Shown piece after piece: positions 7,706 through 15,310 of a stretch of 64,000 nucleotides of DNA. Origin of the DNA: a virus; IMG/VR virus record IMGVR_UViG_3300043499_000238, positions 47,141-111,140 of that record; one strand, given 5' to 3'. Under the pieces are notes generated by a model. The model saw nothing but the letters and a program-made list of their open reading frames with translations, was not told the DNA's origin and did not search any database. How positions within the stretch are numbered: the first letter of the stretch is position 1; every line of letters starts with the position of its first letter. Both the position numbers and the translations under genes were made by a program.

Positions 7706-7711
7706 TACCAT
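7706..7711 (+). promoter_or_regulatory. -10 element of a leaderless promoter
   Basis: TACCAT is 7 bases before the ATG at 7719, with the continuation GGCC found at many other sites here. No ribosome-binding site is present, and the -35 region is weak. Confidence 0.45.
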
Positions 7712-7718
7712 GGCCTGC

Positions 7719-8021
7719 ATGCAGGACTGGAACGTACCAATCGACGTCAGCCACCAGATCGCCAGGGCGATCCTCGGCAAGGTCCGCACCGACCTGATCG
7801 AGATCCACGAGGCCAACGCCTCCTGGGAGCCGTCGCCCGTACCCGACGACTGGCACCCCTCCCCCGACGACCACCTCCAGCCACGGGCCTACGCCATGCC
7901 GCTGCACGTCCTCGGCGATCGGTGGCTGAGACCGAGCCGCAAGGGTGATGTCGTGACGTTCTACGACTACTCGATGACCAACGTTCCACGACGAGGTTGT
8001 ATCCTTGAAGGACCGGGATGA
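7719..8021 (+). CDS. Hypothetical protein at the start of the rightward block
   Basis: The 100-residue product is hydrophilic and rich in Asp, Pro and Trp (for example WEPSPVPDDWHPSPDDH in the middle) and ends with RRGCILEGPG. I chose ATG 7719 over ATG 7710, because 7719 is correctly spaced from TACCAT at 7706-7711 for a leaderless transcript and 7710 lies inside that hexamer. It is the first gene of the rightward phage block, divergent from the Thr-rich secreted gene with 120 bases between. No family is recognised. A small early regulator is possible but unsupported. Confidence 0.55.
   Translation: MQDWNVPIDVSHQIARAILGKVRTDLIEIHEANASWEPSPVPDDWHPSPDDHLQPRAYAMPLHVLGDRWLRPSRKGDVVTFYDYSMTNVPRRGCILEGPG
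8000..8005 (+). promoter_or_regulatory. Possible -10 element inside the end of the preceding gene
   Basis: TATCCT lies 33 bases before the ATG at 8038. Unlike the leaderless sites, this gene has its own AGGAG ribosome-binding site, so a short untranslated leader is expected. Confidence 0.3.
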
Positions 8022-8037
8022 CCCACAGGAGTATCCG

Positions 8038-8475
8038 ATGACCCAGCCCTCCAAGCCCGAGGCCGACTCTCAGCCCCTCGTTGGCGCGAGCGAGGCCGCA
8101 GAGATCATGGACGTCGAGCTGTCGACGTTCTCGCACCTTCGTCGCCGGGAAGAGGCGGTCGAGGGATCGAAGTTCCCCAAGCCCGTGGCGATCCTTCGCT
8201 GCGGCCCGATCTGGAAGACGACCGACATCAAGCGGTTCGCCAACAAGTACGTGGCGCCGCGGCCCGGTCCCAAGCCTGCGGCCGAGGTGGCGAAGCCGAT
8301 CAAGAAGGTCGCTGCCCCGGCCAAGAAGGTGCCCGCCAAGGCGGTCGCCACCAACGGCCACACCGAGCCGGAGAAGGCGCCCGCCAAGAAGGTCGCCGCC
8401 AAGAAGACCGCTCCGCTGCCCACCAAGCGGCCGTTGAAGCGTGCCCCTCGCACCCCGGAGACCGTCGGGGTCTAA
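8038..8475 (+). CDS. AlpA/MerR-type HTH protein with histone H1-like Lys/Ala/Pro tail
   Basis: The 145-residue product has two parts. Residues about 15-75 form an excisionase/AlpA-like winged helix (GASEAAEIMDVELSTFSHLR, then FPKPVAILRCGPIWKTTDIK with the typical pattern for picking a DNA-bound row). Residues about 80-145 are a low-complexity basic tail with repeated PAKK/APAKK units, like histone H1 or the tails of mycobacterial HU. AGGAG 7 bases before ATG 8038 fixes the start. It probably binds DNA strongly. Options are an early regulator, a nucleoid-like condensing protein, or a terminase small subunit given its place upstream of the large subunit. The sequence does not decide between them. 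Confidence 0.72.
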   Translation: MTQPSKPEADSQPLVGASEAAEIMDVELSTFSHLRRREEAVEGSKFPKPVAILRCGPIWKTTDIKRFANKYVAPRPGPKPAAEVAKPIKKVAAPAKKVPAKAVATNGHTEPEKAPAKKVAAKKTAPLPTKRPLKRAPRTPETVGV

Positions 8476-8478
8476 CGT
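8473..8478 (+). promoter_or_regulatory. -10-like element upstream of the KTSC gene
   Basis: TAACGT followed by TGGTC matches the recurring element, but the ATG at 8488 is 9 bases away rather than 6-7, and no ribosome-binding site is seen. Confidence 0.35.
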
Positions 8479-8487
8479 TGGTCAGCC

Positions 8488-8898
8488 ATGGCCTCGAACA
8501 GCGATCGCAGACATCTCTCTACACCGGGAGATGGATCGCGTCCGGGGCCATGGTTGCCGTTCCAGTCGACCCGGCTCAACGTCGCTAGGTACGACTCGGG
8601 CCTGCAGCAGATCCAGGTCATCTTCCGCGACGGCACACCGTGGGTCTACGACCAGGTGCCCCGCAACGTGTGGCGCAACTTCCGTCGAGCACCGTCGCCC
8701 GGTAGGTACATCGAGCGGGTGCTCAACGGCTTCCCCTACTTCCAGGGATCGTTCAGCTACTCAGGCCACCTCGACACGCGCGACGACGAGGAGTTCGGCG
8801 GCGACGTCGAGCCGGAGCGTCAGGTCGTCGGTCAGCAGTTCGGCGGGCCGAGGACAAGCGGCACGCCGCTCCAGTCGGTCGGCAATCCCTGGGTGTGA
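8488..8898 (+). CDS. KTSC-domain protein
   Basis: The 136-residue product carries a KTSC-type domain at about residues 26-85. It shows the family pattern S-T-x-L-x-x-V-x-Y-D, G-L-Q-Q-I-x-V-x-F-x-D-G, then V-P-x-x-V-W-x-x-F-x-x-A-x-S-P-G-R-Y-I. KTSC domains are small folds common in phages and in bacterial stress genes, and their biochemical role is not settled. The C-terminal 45 residues are acidic, then Gly/Gln-rich and probably unfolded. The next gene begins within its stop codon, so the two are translationally coupled. Confidence 0.75.
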   Translation: MASNSDRRHLSTPGDGSRPGPWLPFQSTRLNVARYDSGLQQIQVIFRDGTPWVYDQVPRNVWRNFRRAPSPGRYIERVLNGFPYFQGSFSYSGHLDTRDDEEFGGDVEPERQVVGQQFGGPRTSGTPLQSVGNPWV

Positions 8899-9200
8899 AC
8901 AAGGTCTGGCTCCACACCTACTGGTTGGCGTGGGGGCCGATCGCTCCGTCAGTGACGTCGCTCAGCGATCGCCAGCCACGCATCCAGCGTGCGTGGATGC
9001 GCTCGGTCGCACCTCCCTACTACGAGGGCATCGGCATCGCCATCCGCTTCGGCGTCAACACCCTCCGCTTCGGTACCTGCACACCGCTCGGCAGTGTCAC
9101 CCGGCCGGACCTCGATGACGGGATCATCGAGTCGATCTTCGGCCGCCCCGTCGACAAGGAGCAGGAGGGCACATGGGGTGGCGTAGAGAGAAGCGCCTGA
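8895..9200 (+). CDS. Hypothetical protein
   Basis: The 101-residue frame starts at GTG 8895, overlapping the stop of the KTSC gene by 4 bases. The product is rich in Trp, Pro and Arg in its first half and has the motif IAIRFGVNTLRFGTCTPLGS in the second. Its last 28 bases carry the ribosome-binding site (GGAGGG) and start of the next gene in another frame. No family is recognised. Confidence 0.55.
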   Translation: MNKVWLHTYWLAWGPIAPSVTSLSDRQPRIQRAWMRSVAPPYYEGIGIAIRFGVNTLRFGTCTPLGSVTRPDLDDGIIESIFGRPVDKEQEGTWGGVERSA

Positions 9201-9421
9201 CCGAGTACCCGGTGCACGAGGCGGTGGAGGTCTCGTACCAACGCTCGCTGACGATGGACCGCACGACGTTGCTGACGTGGTCCGAGGCGACGGCCGTCAA
9301 CATCGATCGGCTGCTCGCCGAGTACCGCAAGGGCCAGCCCAGTGCTGCCATCGAAGCGCACCACCAAGCGCTCCAGCTCGTCGGGATGACGCGCGCCATC
9401 TACGAGCAGGCCATCGTCTGA
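9173..9421 (+). CDS. Small helical protein
   Basis: The 82-residue product is mostly helical and moderately charged (from MGWRREKRL to IYEQAIV). AGGAGG four bases before ATG 9173 is a strong ribosome-binding site embedded in the end of the preceding gene, so expression is coupled but independently initiated. No family is recognised. Size and position suggest a small early or regulatory protein. Confidence 0.55.
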   Translation: MGWRREKRLTEYPVHEAVEVSYQRSLTMDRTTLLTWSEATAVNIDRLLAEYRKGQPSAAIEAHHQALQLVGMTRAIYEQAIV

Positions 9422-9439
9422 GGTCATGAAACGGTGTCG

Positions 9440-9445
9440 TACGGT
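9440..9445 (+). promoter_or_regulatory. -10 element of a leaderless promoter
   Basis: TACGGT lies 7 bases before ATG 9453 with no ribosome-binding site. This spacing decides the start of the next gene. Confidence 0.45.
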
Positions 9446-9452
9446 TACCTCT

Positions 9453-9668
9453 ATGAATGTTCCCGTGATCGCTCGCCAGGTGGCCGACGCCCTCCAGCGG
9501 GTGGTCCCTGGTACCGACCTGACCTCCGAGACGTTCGAGGAGGACCGGGTTCGGGTGACGATGAACTGGCGCGACGCACTCGTGCTGATCGACTTCATCG
9601 AGGAGCACAAGAAGGCGATGAGACCTAGCCAGCGTCAGGTGTCGCTCTTCGGCCCTACCGATCAGTGA
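9453..9668 (+). CDS. Small helical protein, leaderless
   Basis: The 71-residue product begins MNVPVIARQVADALQRVVPG and continues with a charged helix-strand-helix pattern (RVRVTMNWRDALVLIDFIEE). An upstream in-frame ATG at 9426 exists, but the residues it would add look non-coding, and ATG 9453 fits the TACGGT-N7 rule. The stop overlaps, tail to tail, the end of the minus-strand gene 9662-10087. No family is recognised. Confidence 0.55.
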   Translation: MNVPVIARQVADALQRVVPGTDLTSETFEEDRVRVTMNWRDALVLIDFIEEHKKAMRPSQRQVSLFGPTDQ

Positions 9669-10087
9669 CGCCGATTGCTGACGAGCTTCATCGGCGGGAC
9701 GGCGACATACAGCCGGTAGTCCCACGGCCCCAGTGTCTCGCCCGGTCGCTCCCTGAGCGGCCAGCCAAGCTTGCGTAGGTCGCGCACCCGGCGGAGCGCC
9801 TCCGAGCCGTGGACGAGCAGGTCTCTGCCAGGCACCCATTGACGGTTGCGGATCCACAGGTGCCGCCAGCACTTCCACATCACCGTGCCTCGTACCGCCT
9901 CGTACTCCAGCGCCGCCAGGATTGAGTTCCAGGTGCCGTCGTAGTTGGGGCCGACGACCGCATGCCCATTGCGTTTCGTCTGCAGCTCGAACGTCCCCTC
10001 GACATGTCCTATCGGTGCACTCTCCCCGTGCAGTGCATACTCCCGTCCCTGCAGGTCACGGAAGATGTACGGCTTGCGTTCAGGCAC
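9662..10087 (-). CDS. Hypothetical protein divergent from the terminase gene
   Basis: The 141-residue product starts VPERKPYIFRDLQGREYALH and includes a motif-rich middle (GPNYDGTWNSILAALEYEAV, MWKCWRHLWI). I prefer GTG 10087 to the GTG at 10102. GATAAT sits 7 bases before 10087, which is the best -10 match among the minus-strand sites, whereas 10102 would lie upstream of it. It is the only minus-strand gene in the rightward block and is transcribed away from the terminase with 47 bases between starts. A lone divergent gene here could be regulatory, but no DNA-binding motif is evident. Confidence 0.6.
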   Translation of the reverse strand: MPERKPYIFRDLQGREYALHGESAPIGHVEGTFELQTKRNGHAVVGPNYDGTWNSILAALEYEAVRGTVMWKCWRHLWIRNRQWVPGRDLLVHGSEALRRVRDLRKLGWPLRERPGETLGPWDYRLYVAVPPMKLVSNRRH

Positions 10088-10094
10088 ATCGTTG

Positions 10095-10100
10095 ATTATC
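10095..10100 (-). promoter_or_regulatory. -10 element of a leaderless promoter, minus strand
   Basis: GATAAT on the minus strand lies 7 bases before GTG 10087. It faces away from TAAGCT at 10123-10128, making a compact divergent promoter region. Confidence 0.5.
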
Positions 10101-10122
10101 ACACACTCGGAGAGGCCCGTTC

Positions 10123-10128
10123 TAAGCT
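10123..10128 (+). promoter_or_regulatory. -10 element before the terminase gene
   Basis: TAAGCT is 6 bases before the GTG start at 10135. There is no ribosome-binding site, consistent with a leaderless message. Confidence 0.45.
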
Positions 10129-10134
10129 GCCCGT

Positions 10135-11721
10135 GTGACGGCAGCCGTACGCGAGATCGCCGAAGAGCGATACGAGGAGTACGTCGAGGAGCAAGAGGAG
10201 GCCGAGGACTTCGTTGAGGTCGACCCCGACTCCGAGGAGTTCATCCACGAGCTGACGATGCGCTGCATGGTCTTCATGGAGGCGCTGGCCGAGATACAGC
10301 TCCACCCCTATCAGAAGGATCTGGCGTACCGCACGATCCAGTCGGTGTTGCTCAACGACGGCGCCGAGATCACCGCCCTGTGGGCACGCCAGTCCGGCAA
10401 ATCGACAGCGCTGGCGTCGATCATCGCGACGATGATGGTGCTGCTGCCCAAGTTGGCGGCCGCCTATCCCGAGCACTTCCCCCAGTTCGCTCGTGGGTTC
10501 CTCGTCGGAGTGTTTGCTCCGACTGAGGAGCAGGCGTACACGGTGTGGTCGAAGATCCACGACATCCTCACCTGCAAGCGCGGCCGCGAGATCCTCAGCG
10601 ACGAGGACATCGAGGACGTGCCGCAGAAGGAAGGCTCCAAGGTCAAGGTCGTCCGCCTCGTCAACAGCGGCTCGCTGTGCCGCATGCAGACCGCCAACCC
10701 GAAGGCGCAGATCGAGTCGAAGACGTACCACTTCGTGCTCCTCGATGAGAGCCAGGACTGCGACTCGGAGAAGGCACGCAAGTCGATCTTCCCGATGCTC
10801 GCCTCGACCAACGGCACCAAGGTGTTCACCGGCACCTGCTCGCGCAAGCGCAACTTCTTCTATGACGCCATCCAGGCCAACAAGCGCAAGGCGCTCCGTC
10901 GAGGCTCCCGGCAGGACCACTTCCAGTACAACTGGAAGGTCGTCGTCAAGTTCAACAGCTTCTACAAGAAGTACATCGCTGGGGAGAAGGAGCGGCTCGG
11001 CGAGGACAGTGACGAGTTCCGCCTGAGCTACGCATGCGAGTGGTTGCTGGAGTCGGGGATGTTCGTGACCGAGGAGTCGTTGGACTTCCTTGGCGATCCC
11101 GGCATGGAGATCCAGCCGTGGTTCGTGGTCGACAAGTGCGTTGCGGGAATCGACGTGGCGCGCACCAAGGACTCGACCGTCGTCACCGTGATGTGGGTCG
11201 ACTGGAACAACCCCGACCCGTACGGCTACTGCCAGCACCGCATCCTCAACTGGCTGGAGATCCACAACAAGCTGTGGGAGCAGCAGTACGCACAGATCAT
11301 CGAGTTCCTGTCGCACTACAACGTCGCGATCGTCGGTGTCGACGGTCAGGGCATGGGCCAGCCCGTCGGCGAGCGCATCGCCCACGAGATGCCGTGGGTC
11401 GACGTGCGCATCCTCAGCTCGGACCAGTCCACCCAGGAGAAGCGCTGGAAGCGGCTCAAGGCGTTGATCGAGCGGCGCATGTTCATCTACCCGGCCGGTC
11501 GCAAGACCAAGAGGCTGCGCTGCTACAAGCGCTTCCGGCTGCAGTTCGAGGAGCTGGAGACGGCGTACAGCGGCAAGTACATGCTCGCCGCAGCGCCCGA
11601 GGCGGTCAACGCCTTCGATGACTACTGCGACTCGGCGGCCCTCGGCGTGGCCGTCACCGAGGACGAGGACTTCGGCGTGGTGCAGGTGGTCGACTCACCG
11701 TTCCATGGTCGCCACCGGTAA
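10135..11721 (+). CDS. terL: Terminase large subunit (DNA-packaging ATPase/nuclease)
   Basis: The 528-residue product is the motor that packages DNA into the prohead. Walker A is seen as WARQSGKSTA (about residues 83-92). Walker B with the catalytic Glu is VLLDESQD (about 201-208), with a coupling-type S/T-rich segment following (ASTNGTKVFTGT). The RNase H-like nuclease domain begins with GIDVARTKDSTVV (about 338-350), then AIVGVDGQGMG (about 398-408), and a late acidic residue in FDDYCDSAALGV (about 492-503). Length and order are normal for the family. It is the first gene of the packaging and head block and uses a leaderless GTG start. Confidence 0.95.
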   Translation: MTAAVREIAEERYEEYVEEQEEAEDFVEVDPDSEEFIHELTMRCMVFMEALAEIQLHPYQKDLAYRTIQSVLLNDGAEITALWARQSGKSTALASIIATMMVLLPKLAAAYPEHFPQFARGFLVGVFAPTEEQAYTVWSKIHDILTCKRGREILSDEDIEDVPQKEGSKVKVVRLVNSGSLCRMQTANPKAQIESKTYHFVLLDESQDCDSEKARKSIFPMLASTNGTKVFTGTCSRKRNFFYDAIQANKRKALRRGSRQDHFQYNWKVVVKFNSFYKKYIAGEKERLGEDSDEFRLSYACEWLLESGMFVTEESLDFLGDPGMEIQPWFVVDKCVAGIDVARTKDSTVVTVMWVDWNNPDPYGYCQHRILNWLEIHNKLWEQQYAQIIEFLSHYNVAIVGVDGQGMGQPVGERIAHEMPWVDVRILSSDQSTQEKRWKRLKALIERRMFIYPAGRKTKRLRCYKRFRLQFEELETAYSGKYMLAAAPEAVNAFDDYCDSAALGVAVTEDEDFGVVQVVDSPFHGRHR

Positions 11722-11733
11722 CGGGGCGGGAAC

Positions 11734-11739
11734 TACGCT
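11734..11739 (+). promoter_or_regulatory. -10 element of a leaderless promoter
   Basis: TACGCT followed by GGGACC directly precedes ATG 11746 (6-base gap). The same TACGCTGGG core is repeated before 12912 and 17094. Confidence 0.5.
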
Positions 11740-11745
11740 GGGACC

Positions 11746-12147
11746 ATGACGATTGCACCGAACCCGCTCTTCCCCGAGCGGACGTCCCAGGCGTACGAGC
11801 TGGCCTTCGCTGCGAACCCTGCGGGCAACCGCGGGGACATGCGGTTCGAGGAGGGCATCGGCACCGACACTGACGTCCCCAACGACTTCGTGCGTGGAGC
11901 GTTCATGGACCCGACCTCGGTTCCCGGGCGGCTCAGCCACAACAACCCCGACATGGTCTACAAGAGCGCCGAGGAGACGATGCGCGAGCGCGCACACGTC
12001 GGCAGCGCTTCGTGGATCGAGGCGCCAGCGATGCTGAGCGACTTCGTCGCCGGAGCGGGCGTCGGCCAGACGCCGCCCTCCTTCGAGATGATCCGCGTGC
12101 CCGGCACCTACATGTACCGCCGGGCGCCAACGGTCATTGACGACTGA
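11746..12147 (+). CDS. Hypothetical protein of the head block
   Basis: The 133-residue product has an extended, Pro/Asn-rich sequence with short acidic stretches (FEEGIGTDTDVPNDF) and a Gly-rich hinge (VAGAGVGQTPPSFEMI). It looks like a flexible virion-associated or processed protein rather than an enzyme. It starts from its own leaderless promoter 24 bases after the terminase stop and is followed by a gene starting 7 bases later. No family is recognised. Confidence 0.6.
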   Translation: MTIAPNPLFPERTSQAYELAFAANPAGNRGDMRFEEGIGTDTDVPNDFVRGAFMDPTSVPGRLSHNNPDMVYKSAEETMRERAHVGSASWIEAPAMLSDFVAGAGVGQTPPSFEMIRVPGTYMYRRAPTVIDD

Positions 12148-12153
12148 GCTGCC

Positions 12154-12714
12154 GTGGCGCGCTCGTACAAGTCAGCGCTGCCGACGTGGTCGACGTACAC
12201 GCCGCACGTCTCCCCGCTCGGGATCCAGGCGCCTGTGAACCAGGAGACCATCTGGCGTAATCGAGCGCGCCAGTTCTCGCCTGCTGGCATCCACGGCGAG
12301 ATGAACCGCGCCATGCTCGGGATCCAGGCACAGGTGAAGGGCACGGGCGCCGGGTACGCCGCTGTGCAGACGGTTGGCCACACGCCACTCATCGACGCCG
12401 CACAGGGCTTCGCCAACCAGCGCCGCGACGCCCAGCGCACCTGGGCGGCGCACATGCAGGACTCGCTCCAGCGTCAGGCGCCCGAGGACATGGTCGCCCC
12501 CGGCGAGGCGCCTCCGCAGGAGGAGACGCAGGTGCGTGCCGCACGTACCGCACCCGACACCGTCAACCCCGCCGACGTGCAGACCCAGGACGCCGCTCGC
12601 GGCTCCGCCGAGCAGATGGTCGGAGGCGTGCTGCGCTCGAAGCGCTCCGGCCCGTCCACCATCCCCGTGTCGATGACCCAGTCGGGCATCTTCGTACCCA
12701 CGAGAGGCAGATAG
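12154..12714 (+). CDS. Hypothetical protein of the head block, possibly virion-associated
   Basis: The 186-residue product starts at GTG 12154. It contains a twice-repeated element (SPLGIQAPVNQETIWRNRARQFSPAGIH and MLGIQAQVKGTG, sharing LGIQA.V), a Gln/Arg-rich helical middle, and a Pro/Glu-rich acidic segment before a short C-terminal beta-like tail ending FVPTRGR. The composition suits a structural or scaffold-like role. No family is recognised. Confidence 0.6.
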   Translation: MARSYKSALPTWSTYTPHVSPLGIQAPVNQETIWRNRARQFSPAGIHGEMNRAMLGIQAQVKGTGAGYAAVQTVGHTPLIDAAQGFANQRRDAQRTWAAHMQDSLQRQAPEDMVAPGEAPPQEETQVRAARTAPDTVNPADVQTQDAARGSAEQMVGGVLRSKRSGPSTIPVSMTQSGIFVPTRGR

Positions 12715-12716
12715 CC

Positions 12717-12872
12717 ATGGCAGATCAGGACTACGTCGGGCAGCTCGCCCCCGGTGAAGAGGCGGCCGGTGGGCCGATCGATGAGCCGTACCAGGGCTTC
12801 GCTCCGTACATGCACCAGGGCCAGTCGATGAACGAGGCGTTCGCCGAGGGCGCTCAGGCCGGTCGCTACTGA
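12717..12872 (+). CDS. Tiny acidic Gly/Gln-rich protein
   Basis: The 51-residue frame begins at ATG 12717, two bases after the preceding stop, with AGAGGCAG upstream. The product (MADQDYVGQLAPGEEAAGG... ending EGAQAGRY) is acidic, low in hydrophobic residues and probably unstructured. Codon use matches its neighbours. Function is unknown. Confidence 0.55.
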   Translation: MADQDYVGQLAPGEEAAGGPIDEPYQGFAPYMHQGQSMNEAFAEGAQAGRY

Positions 12873-12899
12873 TCGACCCGGCCCGATAGGGCCGTCGCT

Positions 12900-12905
12900 T
12901 ACGCT
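12900..12905 (+). promoter_or_regulatory. -10 element of a leaderless promoter
   Basis: TACGCT, continuing GGGCGT, lies 6 bases before the GTG at 12912. No ribosome-binding site is present. Confidence 0.5.
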
Positions 12906-12911
12906 GGGCGT

Positions 12912-13394
12912 GTGGACACCAACTGGGGTATCAGTCTCGTCCGCACCATCGTTGTTCCGCTCTCGATCGGCTTGCTCGTCTCGTTGCTGATCCCCTTCGG
13001 TGGCGGCTCTTCCTCCTTCGTCGGGATCGCAAGAGTCGCCACCATCTTCTCGATCGCCGTGGCGTGGTATGTCTGCGCCCGTCTGGCCCAGCGCGCACGC
13101 CCGCAGCTCGGCTTCCTCCTCGGAGTCTCTGTCCGACCTCGGTACGGAGAGGACGGTGAACACGAGCTAGCGCCGTCCCTCCGACGCACGCTCGTGCCGC
13201 TCGCCGTCGCCACGGCGGTCGGGTGCTTGGTTGCGGCGTTCATCGGGGGCGCCACGCCTGCACTGGCCGTCGTGGCGGCCGCACTTACGTACTACGGAAG
13301 CCTCCGCTACATCGAGGTCTACGCCCGTCCCTACTCGACAGCTCGGGACGTCGCTGGGTGGTTCCTCGGCGCCCGAGCTGTCCCCTACTACTGA
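12912..13394 (+). CDS. Membrane protein with about four helices
   Basis: The 160-residue product shows two pairs of hydrophobic segments: about residues 8-27 and 37-58, then 96-114 and 116-136. A charged cytoplasmic-type loop (RPRYGEDGEHELAPSLRRT) lies between the pairs. It is too long and complex for a typical small holin. It lies in the head block between the terminase and a large hypothetical gene. Possible roles are envelope interaction during infection or superinfection exclusion; the sequence does not decide. Confidence 0.6.
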   Translation: MDTNWGISLVRTIVVPLSIGLLVSLLIPFGGGSSSFVGIARVATIFSIAVAWYVCARLAQRARPQLGFLLGVSVRPRYGEDGEHELAPSLRRTLVPLAVATAVGCLVAAFIGGATPALAVVAAALTYYGSLRYIEVYARPYSTARDVAGWFLGARAVPYY

Positions 13395-13403
13395 GGAGTC
13401 GAC

Positions 13404-14858
13404 GTGCCGAGGAAGAAGGCCGCAGCAGCGCCAGGACCGATGTCACCGGACGAGCTGCGCGCCGCATACATCCCCGGCGTGGGGCCGCAGGGATCGATCA
13501 ACGGCGTCAAGCCGCACCGCACCGCCGCCGGTCGTGAGAAGCAGCGGGCCGCCCGTGAGGAGATGCACCGCACGATCCCGCAGCAGGAGCTGCCCGAGTC
13601 GGGCGAGGCCGTGCGCATGCCCAACCCGAAGTCAGCCAAGTTCCACAAGCCAGCCGTGATGAGCGAGGCCGAGTCGGTGCAGGCGGCCAACGCTCGTGCG
13701 TCTCGCGCTGCGTGGGAGCAGACGCCCGAGGGCAAGGCGCGCACCGCCAACATGAGCGACCTGATGGGCGCCGATGCCAAGGGGATGTCGATCCGCCAGG
13801 TGTACGGAGCCAAGAAGGCACCGACGCGCGACCCCGGCCCGGTGACCGGTCAGCTACAGCTCCCCGGCATGGCCGACCCCCACGCAGCTCCGCGCCCGGC
13901 GCGCTGGGAGGAGCTGTCGGAGGCCAACCGCAGCCACGCCCTCAAGGGGCTGGCGCTTCACGGCACGAGCATCGAGCAGATGATCGGCGACTATGGAGCG
14001 CAGATCGACCAGGCCCACCACCGCGCCTGGCAGGCCGGTGCCGAGCGGCCCTTCTCGCAGGAGTTCTACAGCGTCGGTGAACCACGCCAGGTGATCAGCC
14101 AGTCGGCGCACGAGCTGGGCATCCCCGAGCAGATCCACTCGCACATGAACGCCCTCACGTCGCCGAACACCAAGTTCAGCCAGCGCACCAAGGAAGGCGA
14201 GACGGTCTACCCCAACAACCGCGCCGCCGAGCACGCAGTGCGTCACGTCCAGCAGGGTGGTGATCCGGCCGACCTGACCAACGCCTTCTCGACCACCGGC
14301 ATGGAGCGCTGGAAGGGCGAGCACGCCCAGGGCTACGAGAAGAACATGATCAAGGCGGCGTCGTCGTACCAGCAGCACGAGGCTGGCGTTCCTCCGGCGG
14401 AGTGGGTGACCGGCAAGAAGGGCGAGGGTCCGTTCGAGTCATCGCCCAAGACCGGCCCGTACTCCAACTCGTGGAACGACTCGCACCCGCAGTTCTTCGT
14501 CAGCGACGTGCACTCCGGTGGCGGCGGCTTCCTCCCCCACCTCTCATCGGACAAGCCGGTGCCGATGGAGGGCGGTCAGATCAAGCGCACCGCCTCGGGC
14601 AAGAAGGCGTCGGTGAAGAGCGAGCGCGAGGTCGGCATCGAGCGCACGCCGTTCTTCCATGCCGCTGCCGACTACGCAGCGCGCCAGGCGCACGAGGCCC
14701 GCGGCATCGCTCACGTACGGGAAGGCCAGGCGGTGCAGTGGGGCGAGGAGCAACTGCAGCGCGGTGAGGCCGGGATGCGCGGCGCCCCCAAGCAGCGCGA
14801 CGTCTACCCGGCGGCGGTCAACACCAAGCAGTTCAACCACCCGTCGCTGTTCGACTGA
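13404..14858 (+). CDS. Large hypothetical head-block protein
   Basis: The 484-residue product starts at GTG 13404 with GAGGAG upstream. It begins with a basic Lys/Ala stretch (MPRKKAAAAPG), has a helical middle (ALKGLALHGTSIEQMIGDYG), and then conserved-looking segments such as LTSPNTKFSQRTKEG, YPNNRAAEHAV and FFVSDVHSGGGGFLPHL. The C-terminal part has IERTPFFHAAADYAARQAHE and a short QFNHPSLFD end, similar to endings of other actinophage proteins I recall but cannot name. The His/Asp-rich motif near FVSDVHSGGG could be catalytic. No confident function; a minor virion or injected protein is possible. Confidence 0.6.
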   Translation: MPRKKAAAAPGPMSPDELRAAYIPGVGPQGSINGVKPHRTAAGREKQRAAREEMHRTIPQQELPESGEAVRMPNPKSAKFHKPAVMSEAESVQAANARASRAAWEQTPEGKARTANMSDLMGADAKGMSIRQVYGAKKAPTRDPGPVTGQLQLPGMADPHAAPRPARWEELSEANRSHALKGLALHGTSIEQMIGDYGAQIDQAHHRAWQAGAERPFSQEFYSVGEPRQVISQSAHELGIPEQIHSHMNALTSPNTKFSQRTKEGETVYPNNRAAEHAVRHVQQGGDPADLTNAFSTTGMERWKGEHAQGYEKNMIKAASSYQQHEAGVPPAEWVTGKKGEGPFESSPKTGPYSNSWNDSHPQFFVSDVHSGGGGFLPHLSSDKPVPMEGGQIKRTASGKKASVKSEREVGIERTPFFHAAADYAARQAHEARGIAHVREGQAVQWGEEQLQRGEAGMRGAPKQRDVYPAAVNTKQFNHPSLFD

Positions 14859-14868
14859 GGAGACCACG

Positions 14869-15060
14869 ATGAGCAACTACGAGAACGAGCGGGAGATGTG
14901 GGACGACATCGCCCGCAACGATCGCCCGAGCGGCCGCATGATCCGTCGGGTCGGTGTGCACCCCAGCAACTTCGGCAAGGGACCGGCGCTGCAGAAGAAC
15001 GCGAGCGGAAGTGGGTACCACGTCAAGGGCGCCCCCGGCTTCGAGGACGATCCCGACTGA
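14869..15060 (+). CDS. Small hydrophilic protein
   Basis: The 63-residue product starts at ATG 14869 with GAGGAG upstream, 10 bases after the previous stop. It is polar and charged (YENEREMWDDIARNDRPSGR) and ends GAPGFEDDPD. An upstream in-frame start would overlap the preceding gene and is unlikely. No family is recognised. Confidence 0.55.
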   Translation: MSNYENEREMWDDIARNDRPSGRMIRRVGVHPSNFGKGPALQKNASGSGYHVKGAPGFEDDPD

Positions 15061-15091
15061 TGGCCAGTTACCACTACCCAAGGGGAAGACA

Positions 15092-15310
15092 ATGAAGCAG
15101 CTCGCAACCGTCATGCTCGCCGAGATCATGGACTCGCCGGACTTCGCCGAGATCATGTTCCTCGTGGCGTTCATCCTGTTCGTCATCGAGGTCGTGCGTC
15201 TCGCCGTCGGCCGCGGCTCGGCGTGGGACTTCCACTGGATCCTCGTCGTCGCCGGTCTCGCCTGCATCTCTCTCGGGCTGCTCGCCCTACCGACCGGCGC
15301 AGCACCGTGA
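15092..15310 (+). CDS. Small two-helix membrane protein
   Basis: The 72-residue product starts at ATG 15092 with AAGGGGAAG upstream. It has two hydrophobic helices (about residues 20-38 and 48-66) joined by a short turn with charged residues (GRGSAWDFH). The layout is compatible with a class II holin or another small membrane effector. However, two better holin candidates flank the endolysin near 40-42 kb, so this may do something else. It overlaps the next tiny membrane gene by 4 bases. Confidence 0.55.
   Translation: MKQLATVMLAEIMDSPDFAEIMFLVAFILFVIEVVRLAVGRGSAWDFHWILVVAGLACISLGLLALPTGAAP

Noticed and set aside
7710-7718. ATG 7710 as the start of the first rightward gene
   Set aside because: It lies within the TACCAT hexamer; ATG 7719 is spaced like the other leaderless starts.
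10099-11385. 428-residue minus-strand frame opposite the terminase
   Set aside because: A full antisense shadow of a conserved gene; high GC keeps antisense frames open.
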